Source: Jaapia argillacea MUCL 33604
Lineage: Eukaryota > Basidiomycota > Agaricomycetes > Jaapiales > Jaapiaceae
Direction of reading: 5' to 3'
DNA length: 64,000 bases
Assembly (NCBI GenBank): GCA_000697665.1
Contig: KL197709.1
Coordinates: 2,479,599-2,543,598, forward strand
In this document: piece after piece, positions 35,397 through 45,124 of the stretch
How positions within the stretch are numbered: the stretch's first letter is position 1
How the letters are laid out: every line of letters begins with the position of its first letter
The notes under the pieces: model-generated
The model's input: only the letters and a program-made list of their open reading frames with translations
Database searches by the model: none
Told to the model about the DNA's origin: nothing
Translations under genes and position numbers: made by a program

Positions 35397-37550
35397 ATGG
35401 CTCTCACCGACTCGTTGACGGCCGTGGATGTCACCCTGGCTCTGTTTGCTTCATGGCTCTTGAAACGACTTTGGAGTCGTAAGACTCAACTTCCACTCCC
35501 ACCTGGGCCCAAAGGTCTTCCTCTAATCGGCAATCTGCTGGATATGCCGTCTGTAGAAGAGTGGAGGACGTTAGCCCAGTGGACACATGAATACGGTCAG
35601 TCCTCGCACCAGTGCACTTCGAATCCCATCACACAATTTCCACCCTAGGTGATCTCACGTATTTGCGCATTGTCAACCAATCAATTTTGTTCATCAACAA
35701 ACCCTCTGTCGCCTACGAGCTCTTGGACAAGAGATCTAGGATTTATTCCGATAGGCCATATTTGCCTATGGCCTCGGGGCTCGTTGGGTGGAACAACTCC
35801 GTGATTTTCGCTCCATATGACAGCGACGTCTTTCGTGAACAGAGGAAGCTCTTACAAAACCACATCGGCAGCAAGGCGAGCGTTAAGAACTTTTGGGAGA
35901 TCCAAGAGGCCAAGACCGGCAGGTTCCTCAAACGACTTCTGGATACCCCAGAAGATTTCCTTCGCCATATCGGCTGGTATGTCGAGAAATACGTGCTCGT
36001 TTTTTGCCCTCTGATGCCCTCATTACAGGACCGCCGGTGCGATCATACTTGAAGTTACGTATGGATACGAAGCATTAGAAGTCAACGACCCCCTCATCCG
36101 AACAGCCGTGGAGTGCATCGATGGCCTTTCGGTCGTCACTACTCCTGGGGCATTTCTGGTCGACGCTTTACCTTTCTGTGCGTCAATCTATACCACTTTG
36201 AGTGTATGAGCGCACATGACCGAGTCATTGGTGTCATCCTAGTGCGGTTCTTCCCATCATGGTTTCCTGGTACGGGCTGGAAAAAGACGGCCCGCAAAAT
36301 GAGAGACACACTCCACAGGATGGCTGATGCGCCGATGGACATTGTTCAGAAACGCATGGTATGTGGGAGATCTATATGGTCTCGATGAAACTTCCTGCAA
36401 ATTTGCTGAGGCTCATTTCCAGAACACAGGCACGGCTGCGCCCTCCTTTGCGACAAATATTTTGAACAGTCAGCAGCTCACCGACGACGAGAAGAACCAT
36501 CTCAAATGGGCATCCGCCTCTATGTATGCTGGTCAGTAAATCTCTTCACACCCACAAATCACGACCATTTATCTGACTTATTGGGATGCAGGAGGGTCTG
36601 ATAGTGTGAGCATCGTCTCCTCCTTCGCATAATGATCTTACCTAATTATTCTCTCTATCTTGAGTCTGTATCGTTGGTACAAGGGTTTTTCCTCGCAATG
36701 ACTCACTTTCCCGCTGTTCAAGCTTTGGCTCAAGCTGAGCTTGACGCCGTGGTGGGTTCAGATCGGCTGCCCTCCCTTACCGACAGGGAGCGTCTGCCCT
36801 ACCTTGAAGCTCTCACCAATGAAGTCTTGCGGTGGTCCGTCGTTGGTCCTCGGGGTATACCTGCTTCTGCCCTTCCAGCTCTCTGGTGTGCTAATCGATT
36901 TCGTTAGGGGGACCGCATCAACTGACGGAGGATGATATATATGATGGATACCTAATACCCAAAGGCACAATTGTATTTCCGAATGCCTGGTACGTGAATG
37001 TATGCTCTTGCGACGACACTGCACTCATCCCTAACAGGTGGTTCCTTCACGATCCTGAAATGTATCCCGATCCGACGGAATTCAAACCCGAGAGATTTAT
37101 GGGCAGTAGCCCGGCGACCGATCCTCGACCGTTTGTGTTTGGCTTTGGAAGACGGTGAGTAAGAAAATCATGATCGCTGCATCGGCAACTCAGACTTGGT
37201 GTCGCACAGAATCTGTCCAGGTCGGTGCAGCCAATACTTCCTTGTACATTCCTTGCCAACATCATAACTCCGCAGGAATGCAATTTGTGGATTCTTCAAT
37301 CTTCATTCTGTTCGCGATGACGCTCGCCGTCTTTAATATTTCCAAGGCTGTTGACCCTGTTACCGGAGAAGTCATTGAGCCCCTCCTGGAGTTCACCAGT
37401 GGCTCTGTCAGGTCTAGCATTCCGCCGTTATCCTTTGTCGGATTATTAGTGGTGTTGACTTCGGGTTTCTTCAGCCACCCAAAGCCTTTCAAATGCTCAA
37501 TCAAGCCAAGATCCACAAAGGCGGAGGCCCTCATACAGCTTCTAAACTGA
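35397..37550 (+). CDS. cytochrome P450, array copy 1 (type A)
   Basis: This is a microsomal P450 of the basidiomycete group often labelled O-methylsterigmatocystin-oxidoreductase-like. Exon 1 ([20 protein letters not shown]...) is an N-terminal membrane anchor followed by the hinge [18 protein letters not shown]. Spliced blocks: [57 protein letters not shown]-helix [21 protein letters not shown]-helix [13 protein letters not shown] (E-x-x-R), [41 protein letters not shown] and the heme loop FGFGRR-ICPG. The cysteine codon lies on an 11-nt microexon at 37210-37220. It ends [12 protein letters not shown]. About nine short introns. The substrate cannot be predicted. Its last exons lie inside the duplicated segment that begins near 37322. 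Confidence 0.92.
37210..37220 (+). other. 11-nt microexon with heme-ligand Cys (P450-1)
   Basis: A ATC TGT CCA G lies between a GCACAG acceptor and a GTCGGT donor. It completes FGFGRR on the left and the G of ICPG on the right, joining to [11 protein letters not shown]. Both flanking introns show GT/AG ends and the frame is kept. Confidence 0.8.
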
Positions 37551-38039
37551 AGTGAGACATTCTGTGCTTATACGTTTCCTGGTATTAAATTCCTCCCCAA
37601 GTACCGAGCGTGGGCCCACCAATCGTGACGTCCATGAGCGCGTTTTATCTATTGTGACTCGTCGTATCGCTTCCACGTACTTCTTGTATGTGCTATGGAG
37701 TGTGCGGTATGGTATTAGGCTTCGTTACTCCCCTAATTTTGGCGTTTATTGTTCGAGAGGCATATTGTAGCGGGGCCAGCCAAGCAGACCCCAGCCCAAC
37801 CCACGCAATAAAGTCCTCGGCCTACTACTCATCGTTTGCATGAAGACCCGGACATAGGTCGAAGAAGTACATTGATTGTTCCGATGACGACAGTGCTCCT
37901 CAGATCTGGACTGGCTTACGGGTTGGGACTCGTCCTTTGGTTTGACTAATGTCTGGGTAACATTAATATTCTGAGCCATTCTTACTGGCCAGGTTATTGG
38001 ATCTCGTCCTTGTGCTACTATCCCAGTTCGCTAATACGC

Positions 38040-38497
38040 TTGTTTGTAAATCCTACTTGTTATCTGTTACTGCATTGCCGTAAGTTATATAAAATGCGAA
38101 GCTGTACTCCTGATCATGATGCGCAAGTCCGTCAATGTCGAGCGTCGCGACGCAGTAATTGGTCCAAAGTGTGGCGTTGTCGAGAGCGTAGGCTGAGAGA
38201 TGGAGGAAATACTGCCTCTTTGACGTTCGTGTTCTCCGCAGGCCGGGCACAATGGCGAATAGGCGCAATTTCTGCGGTGTAGGTGGTTATTCAGGGCGAT
38301 GTGGCCCATCCGTAATTGTATCACAGCAATGTTCTGTACGGAAGGCAAGGAGTTTGGTGAACTTCACTTTAATAACGACTGCTGCCGTCGAGGAAGGTCG
38401 TCGGTGTGTTTCATGTAACGCATGTAAAGGGTGCCTGGGTCGATGTGACGGAGACGTTGTCCGCGAGGGGTCTTCTTGGGCTGACGTTTCAGTAGCC
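38040..38497 (-). mobile_element. degraded LINE fragment (reverse-transcriptase polyprotein C-terminus)
   Basis: On the minus strand, pieces of the typical C-terminal tail of fungal LINE ORF2 can be read: HIDPGT and MKHTDDLPRRQQSLL, then IQLRMGHIALNNHLHRRNCA YSPLCPACGEHER, then in another frame HLSAYALDNATLW. The LR.GHIALN..LHR...SPLCPACG block is the hallmark after the RNase H region. The frame breaks at least twice, and only about 150 residues' worth remains. No poly-A tail or target-site duplication is clear. The matching place in duplication copy 2 (about 41923) lacks it. Class (Tad-like LINE) is by resemblance. Confidence 0.65.
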
Positions 38498-38675
38498 CAA
38501 GTGTGAGTGCTTCACTTATTTGGCCACGACGTCAATTTTGCTCATGAACTGACAGTACACATCATCGGGACCAAGTCATGCATCCATGCCGAACTGCTCT
38601 ACTCAGAAAAATTTGCCCCCTTCGAACTAGAATACAACCGCAATCGAAGCAGGATGCGAGTTCGTGCTGGATACA

Positions 38676-38683
38676 TATATAAA
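38676..38683 (+). promoter_or_regulatory. TATA box of P450-2
   Basis: TATATAAA lies about 36-43 bp before the P450-2 ATG. The duplicate P450-3 has TATAAA at 42241-42246, at the same distance from its own ATG. This implies a very short 5' leader in both. Confidence 0.55.
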
Positions 38684-38718
38684 CTTCGATAGGTGAGGAT
38701 AACTTCGATTATATCCCT

Positions 38719-40869
38719 ATGGCAACTCTAACCTATGTCGATGCGGCAATTGTCTGTTTAGCCTTTTGGTGTCTGAAGAGATTATGGAGCCCCAAGAGGG
38801 GTCTTAAACTGCCCCCTGGACCCAAAGGCCTGCCAGTGATTGGAAACTTGCTGGACATGCCAACCACAGAGCAGTGGAAGACTGTCGCAAAATGGGGGCA
38901 CGAATATGGTGGGTGGCCTTACTTCTGCCAGAGGGGAAAGGTATCGACTGAAGGAATCCATTGTGCTAGGCGATTTGACTTACTTGCGTATCTTGAATCA
39001 ATCCCTTCTGTTCATCAATTCGCCATCTCTGGCCAATGAACTCCTTGACAAGAAATCCGCAATTTATTCAGGCAGGCCATTTTTGCCCATGGCCTCTGGG
39101 CTTGTGGGATGGGACAATAGCATCGTTTTCGCTTCCTACGGGACCGAACGATTTCTTGAACAAAGGAAACTATTTCAAGGGTATATGGGCACCAAAGCGA
39201 GTGTGAAGAAGCTGTGGGACATGCAGGAGGATAAAACTGTCATCTTCCTGAAGAGGCTCCTGGACGGACCAGACCAGTATGCCGACCATATTCGGTGGTA
39301 CGCGATCCTTGCGCCACTCCCTTTGCTGCCCTCTTATCCTTTCGTAGGACTGCAGGTGCGATAATCCTCCATGCAACTTATGGGTATCAAGTTCAGCAAG
39401 AAAACGACCCTCTCATCCGAACCGCCGAGAAATGCCTTGAAGACTTCTCGGCAACGGTAACGCCAGGTGCATTCCTTGTGGATGTCTTACCCTTCCGTGA
39501 GTTCATCCAGTCAAGGTAAACTGTGTCCTTGGTTCAAACGCGATCACCTCTCTCTCTCGCGCTAGTTCGCTACGTTCCTACTTGGTTCCCCGGTGCTGGT
39601 TTCCGAAGAATTGCATTGGGAATGAGGGAGACATTGAAAAAGATGGGAGATGTGCCTCTCCATATTGTCAAGAAGCAGCTCGTGAGTGGACCGTCAATAA
39701 CCACACTCTCATTGGTACATGCCGTTGATCCCCCGACCGGAAAACAGGAATCAGGGACAGCCATACCGTCGTTCACGACGAGCATATTGTCTGGCCCACC
39801 CCTTACGGATACGGAAGCAGATAATCTGAAGTGGGCGGCTGCTTCTATGTATGCGGGTGAGTTGCTGTGTACGCCTTTCTGTACGGTATCGCGCTGACAA
39901 GTTGACGATGAAGGCGGCTCCGACACAGTAAGTCGCTAAGGTTTTTTCTCGCTTCACGTCCTCATAAAGATGATTCTGCATGGCGTAGTCCGTGTCCGTG
40001 ATACACGCATTCTTCCTCGCAATGACCCTGTATCCGAACGCCCAAGCTTTGGCTCAATCTGAGCTTGATGCAGTTGTCGGCTCTGATCGTCTTCCAAGCT
40101 TCTCTGACAGGGAACAGCTACCTTACGTTGAAGCTCTTTTGAAGGAAGTGCTCCGATGGTCAGTTGCGGTCCCCCTAGGTTAGACTCATCGTCGATCTGT
40201 TGGACACAATGACTGAGTGACTATCGTTTCAGGTGCCCACCATATGTTGACTCAGGATGATGTTCATGATGGGTACTTTATACCAAAGGGTACCATCGCG
40301 TTTGCAAATATTTGGTATGAGTTTGGTGCAATGGATTGGAACCAGGTCGTTGATGTATATCAGGTGGTTCCTTCACAACCCCGACACGTATACAAACCCA
40401 ATGGAGTTCAATCCTGACAGATTTCTTGGCGAGAATCCGCCACCAGATCCGCGAGAGTATGTGTTTGGCTTTGGGAGACGGTGAGTATGTCTCACCCCAC
40501 CAACGTAATTGCAGGCTGAGCTCGGACAACACGCAGAATTTGTGCGGGTATGTATATGGCGCTCAGGCACCTATGACATCGCTCACCAACATTTTTTACA
40601 GGAATGCACTTCGTAGATGCTTCTATCTTCATTTCCCTTGCAATGACCCTCGCCGTCTTCAAAATATCCAAGGCTATTGACCCAGTGACTGGAGAGTCGA
40701 TTACGCCGGCGGTGGAGTTCACCAGTAGCTCCGTTTAGTACGACGTCTCATCAACTTCCACATTCCGTAAGTTACTGATATTTGTGTTTCTAGCCACCCA
40801 GCGCCTTTCCAGTGCTCTATCAAGGTGAGATCTGGGAAGGCGGAGGGTCTTATTCGAGACCTTCACTAA
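38719..40869 (+). CDS. cytochrome P450, array copy 2 (type B)
   Basis: This is a paralogue of copy 3, formed by the tandem duplication. It starts MATLTYVDAAIVCLAFWCLK (membrane anchor), then [20 protein letters not shown]. Spliced blocks: [80 protein letters not shown] (I-helix), LKEVLRWSVAVPLG (K-helix E-x-x-R), [40 protein letters not shown] and the heme loop FGFGRR-ICAG, with the Cys on a microexon at 40537-40547. The last donor reads GTTTA|GTACGA, and splicing to TAG|CCACCC gives VYHPAPFQCSIK, so the apparent in-frame TAG is intronic and the gene looks intact. It ends GKAEGLIRDLH. About nine introns. Substrate unknown. Confidence 0.88.
40537..40547 (+). other. 11-nt microexon with heme-ligand Cys (P450-2)
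   Basis: A ATT TGT GCG G follows a CACGCAG acceptor and precedes a GTATGT donor. It encodes I-C-A plus the first base of Gly and joins to MHFVDASIFIS. Confidence 0.8.
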
Positions 40870-41334
40870 AACCGAGAGTTTCCATCATGATGTATGTACA
40901 TGTCGGCTCGCTGACGATCTAATGTTTCTCACCAACACCAAAGACACCCCGAGAAGAGCTGTTCTGTGGTGAACATCCTTCTGGCAGGCAGAGAGATCGG
41001 GCTTCAAGCAATCCCAACTAACTTCGTGTTTTGCTCCGCCACTGCTGGCCTCGTTGGCTGAACTTGTGCTCGTGACGTTAAAATTTCCCCCCCAAGCTTC
41101 ACTTAAGCGTACCAGACCCCCGATACCTGACCGTGGCTCCAATAGCCTCATTTACTGCTTCTGTTATGCCCTGATTCTCGTCGGTCCCATATTTTGATTC
41201 CCCATCATCTTTTCCAATCATTCAATCGCTCGCAGTTGTCGACAACTCTCGTAATAAGCTTACAGCGACCCTTGAAATGGGATAGGTTTGTTGCTGGAGA
41301 ATGCTTCCCCTGCAGCTTCATCAGTGTCCCATGC
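40870..41334. other. intergenic downstream of P450-2
   Basis: About 465 bp, similar throughout to 44437-44988, the stretch between P450-3 and P450-4. The last 120 bp before 41341 match the P450-4 promoter region (for example the words CCAATCATTCAATC and CTCTCGTAATAAG). No gene is present. Confidence 0.6.
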
Positions 41335-41341
41335 TTCAAGT

Positions 41342-41566
41342 GCTCGCAGTCTTCTACTTTTCTAAGGCTGTCGACCCCGTTACCAGAGGAGTCATTGAGC
41401 CCCTCCTGGAGTTCACTAGTGGCTCTGTCAGGTCTGACATTCGGCCGCTATCCTTTTTAGGATTATTCGTGTTGACTTCGGGTTTCTTCAGTTATCCAAA
41501 GCTCTTCGAATTCTCAATTAGGCCATGGTCCACAAGGCGGAGGCCCTCGTACAGCTTCTAAACTGA
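41342..41566 (+). pseudogene. stranded 3' end of a type-A P450 gene
   Basis: This is a relic of the last exons of P450-1. It reads [29 protein letters not shown], then the last intron (GTCTGAC to TTCTTCAG), then a degraded final exon ending at the same TGA context as P450-1. No upstream P450 exons precede it; instead the sequence before it matches the promoter of P450-4. In the second half of the final exon the reading differs from P450-1 (frame lost in the STKAEAL region). It is best explained as the join of a tandem duplication rather than a gene that decayed in place. Confidence 0.75.
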
Positions 41567-42281
41567 AGTGAGACGTTTTGTTTTTAAATGCTCCGTGATG
41601 TTAATTTCCACCCCCAGGTGCCCAGTGCGGTCGCACTAACAGCTGCGTCTATCTCAGCCAAACACATCGTAGCCTAGCCATTGCCATGGAGTCCTCGGCC
41701 TATCATCGTTTACATGAGGACTCTATGTAGAACACCTGTCGAACAAGTACACCGATCGTTCCATTTAACGTTGTGGGACCCCGACAGTACTCCGCGGATC
41801 TGAACTGACTTACGAGTTGAAACACACCCTTTCAACTGATGTCTGGGTAACCTTCCGAGCCATTCTCACTTGCTGTGCCAATCCCGTCCTTGTGTCACTG
41901 TCCCAGTTGGTTACACAACGGTGGTGTGAGTGCTTTACTTACTTGACCTCAGCGTCAGACTTGCTCACAAGCCGGCAGCACTTCATCATCGGGACCACAT
42001 CGCGTATGTGCTCCATTCGCAGTGCCTAGATCGAACCGCATATCCAACGCGACGACTCTGCGTCATCAGATTTGGGACTCGTGAACCGCGTTATCGGCGA
42101 CTATCCTCTATCTTTACAGCATAACTTAGATGGGCGTATCCCCGCAGTATCATACTGATATTGAAATCTCGTAATCCCATGGTCACGCAAATCATGGCTT
42201 CCTCAATGCGAATCCCGACTGGCCGGAAAATGTCGCTGGATATAAACTGCGATGGGTGGGGAGAACTTCAATCGAATCTCT
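41567..42281. promoter_or_regulatory. intergenic and promoter upstream of P450-3
   Basis: About 715 bp, matching 37551-38718 minus the LINE fragment. A TATAAA box at 42241-42246 precedes the P450-3 start. No gene. Confidence 0.55.
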
Positions 42282-44436
42282 ATGGCAGGCGTCAGGTCAC
42301 TAACCTGTGTCGATGCGGCAATTGTCTGTGTAGCCTTTTGGTGTCTAAAGCGATTATGGAGCTACAAGAGAGGTCTTCGACGACCCCCTGGACCCAAGGG
42401 CCTGCCATTGGTCGGAAACTTGCTGGACATGCCATCTACAGAGCAGTGGAAGACTCTCGCAGAATGGAAGCACAAATATGGTGGGTGCCCTCGCTTCCGT
42501 GGGGGGAGGATATCGGCTGAAGGAATCCATTTGGACTAGGCGATTTGACTTACTTGCGCATTCTGAATCAATCCATTCTGTTCATCAATTCGCCATCTCT
42601 GGCCAATGAGCTGCTTGACAAGAAATCCGCAATTTATTCAGGCAGGCCATTTTTGCCCATGGCCTCTGGGCTTGTGGGGTGGGACAATAGTATCGTTTTC
42701 GCTTCCTACGGGACCGAACGATTTCGTCAACAAAGGAAACTATTACAAGGATATATAGGCACCAAAGCGAGCGTGAAGCAGCTGTGGGAGATGCAGGAGG
42801 ATAAAACCGGCATATTTCTGAAGAGGCTCTTGGACGGACCGGACCAGTATGCCGACCATATTCGATGGTACGCGATCCTTGCGTCACCCCCTTTGCTGCC
42901 TTCTTATCCTTCTGTAGGACCGCGGGTGCGATAATCCTCCATGCAACTTATGGGTATCAAGTTCAGCAAGAGAACGACCCGCTCATCCGAACCGCCGAGG
43001 AATGCCTTGAAGATCTCTCGGCAATGATAACGACTGGTGCATTCCTTGTAGATGCCTTACCCTTCCGTAAGTTCGCCCAGCTCAAGTTTAGGTTGTGCTT
43101 GGTTCACATCTCTCTATCTCTGGCTAGTTCGCTACGTTCCTGCTTGGTTCCCTGGTGCCGGCTTCCGGAGAATTGCATTAGGAATGAGGGAGACATTGGC
43201 AAAGATGGGAGACGTGCCTCTCCGGATTGTTGAAAGGCAACTCGTAAGTCAAACAATAATAGCCATGATCCTCAAGGGTACATATCGTTGATCCTATTTC
43301 TCCTGACCGATATACAGGAATCAGGCACAGCCATACCGTCGTTCACGACGAGCATATTGTCTGGACCGCCCCTTACGAATGCGGAAGCAGATAATCTGAA
43401 GTGGGCGGCTGCTTCTATGTATGCGGGTAGGTCACCAATCAATGTATCTTTGTCTATGTGCGTATCACGCCTGAAAATTTGGCGATGAAGGTGGCTCTGA
43501 CACAGTCAGTCTTCAATCCGCTTTCACATCCTCGCGAAGTTAACTCTGCATGACAGTCCGTGTCCATGATACATGCGTTCTTCCTCGCAATGACCCTGTA
43601 CCCGAACGCCCAGACTTTGGCTCAATCTGAGCTTGATGCAGTTGTAGGCTCTGATCGCCTTCCAAGCTTCTCTGATAGGGAACAGCTACCTTATGTCGAA
43701 GCTCTTTTGAAGGAAGTGCTCCGATGGTCGGTTGTGGCTCCTCTGGGTTAGTGGAATCATACTTGATCTGTTGGACACAATGACAGACAGACTATTATTT
43801 CAGGTGGCCTCCATATGTTGACTCAGGATGATGTTCATGATGGGTGCTTTATCCCGAAGGGTACCATCGCGTTTGCAAATATTTGGTACGCGTTTGGTGC
43901 CATGAAATGGAATCGGATCGTTGATGCATATCAGGTGGTTCCTCCACGACCCCGACACCTATACAAACCCGATGGAGTTCAATCCTGACAGATTTCTTGG
44001 CGAGAATCCGCCACCGGACCCGCGAGAGTATGTGTTTGGCTTTGGGAGACGGTGTGTATGTCTCATCCCACCAACGTAATTGCCGGCTGAGCTCGGAAAA
44101 CATGCAGAATTTGTTCGGGTATGTATCTGGTACTTCACCTGCGGCATCACTCGCCCACATCTTTTTCAGGAATCCACTTCGTAGATGCTTCCATCTTCAT
44201 TTCCCTTGCAATGACCCTTGCCGTCTTCAACATATCCAAGGCTATTGACCCAGTGACAGGAGAATTGATTGAGCCAGTGGCGGAGTTCACAGGTGGCTCC
44301 GTCAGGTACATGTCTCATCAACTTCCACTTTCCGTAAAATACTGATACTCGGGTGTCTAGCCACCCAAAGCCTTTCAAGTGCTCTATCAAGGTGAGATCC
44401 GCGAAGGCGGAGGGTCTTGTCAGAGACCTTCACTAA
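42282..44436 (+). CDS. cytochrome P450, array copy 3 (type B)
   Basis: This is the duplicate of copy 2. The start MAGVRSLTCVDAAIVCVAFW is chosen because it lines up with the copy 2 start; an ATG 30 bp upstream in frame also exists. Blocks: [148 protein letters not shown] and FGFGRR-ICSG with the Cys on a microexon at 44108-44118. It ends [18 protein letters not shown]...VRDLH. All splice signals seen in copy 2 are present. It appears intact. The heme loop is ICSG against ICAG in copy 2, and the pre-heme loop differs at several places, so the enzymes may have diverged in use. Confidence 0.88.
44108..44118 (+). other. 11-nt microexon with heme-ligand Cys (P450-3)
   Basis: A ATT TGT TCG G lies between ATGCAG and GTATGT. 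It encodes I-C-S plus the first base of Gly and joins to IHFVDASIFIS. Confidence 0.8.
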
Positions 44437-45124
44437 AAGTGAGAGTTTCCACCACGCCTGTGTAAATGTCGGCCCGATGACGATCTAATCTTTCTCACCA
44501 ACACCGAAGAACAACAGTTCTGTGGCGACCATCTCTGGCCACAGAGTCCGGCTTCCGAGCAGTCCGTTAAAGTCTAACTTCGTGTTTCGCTCTGCTACTG
44601 GCCACGTTTAATTGACTGGACTTGTGCTTGTGATTTGCTGCTTCAAGCTTCAAGCCTACCAGACCTCTGATACCTCACCTTGGATTTGGACATATTCCTT
44701 ACTGCTTCTGTTTGTGCCCTTATTCTCCGCGGGTCCTATTCTGATTTCCCCTTGTTGCTCGATCGATCAAATTTGCCGCCGATACTTTAGTCTCACCCCA
44801 GCATCACACATTTTTGATTTGACACATACTGGTCTGTAACATCAACGTGTAACCCTCCAATCATTCAATCTCGCAGCTGTCGCCAGCTCTCGTAATAAGG
44901 TTACGGCGACCTTGAAATCGGTGTAGATTCACCGCCGGAGAATGCATCCTCTGCAGCCAATCTTCAGCTCCATCGGCGGTCTATCTTGTTCAAGTTACTT
45001 TGATGTGCGTCCTCGTGTTGATTGGGCCGCATCTCAACCCATATGCAGAGGGATATTGCCCTCACCCTATTTAAGGGGTGGCCAGCTGGTCATCCTCAAT
45101 TAACAACACCTCCCAGTCTTCGGG
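44437..45124. promoter_or_regulatory. intergenic and promoter upstream of P450-4
   Basis: About 690 bp. The first 560 bp match the downstream region of P450-2. A TATTTAAG box at 45068-45075 lies about 50 bp before the P450-4 start. No gene. Confidence 0.55.

Larger units (their letters stand above)
37322..41341 (+). repeat. tandem duplication, copy 1
   Basis: This segment runs from within the penultimate long exon of P450-1 through P450-2 and its downstream region. It aligns collinearly with 41342 to about 44995: P450-1 3' end with the stranded P450 end at 41342, intergenic with intergenic, P450-2 with P450-3, and the two downstream regions. The tract TTCAAG at 41335-41340 matches the sequence at about 44989-44994 upstream of P450-4, placing the junction at about 41341. 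Copy 1 is longer by about 0.36-0.46 kb, explained by a LINE fragment at about 38040-38497. Confidence 0.75.
41342..44995 (+). repeat. tandem duplication, copy 2
   Basis: Copy 2 begins at the stranded P450 3' end, contains P450-3, and ends near 44995 in the promoter of P450-4. Exon-intron structure, TATA distance and downstream words are shared with copy 1. Copies differ at many scattered sites, including intron lengths, so the event is not very recent. Confidence 0.75.

Noticed and set aside
40727-40740. In-frame TAG near the end of P450-2, suggesting a truncated enzyme
   Set aside because: Aligned with P450-3, the GTAC donor is still present one base earlier (GTTTA|GTACGA). Splicing gives VYHPAPF and an intact C-terminus, so the stop is intronic.
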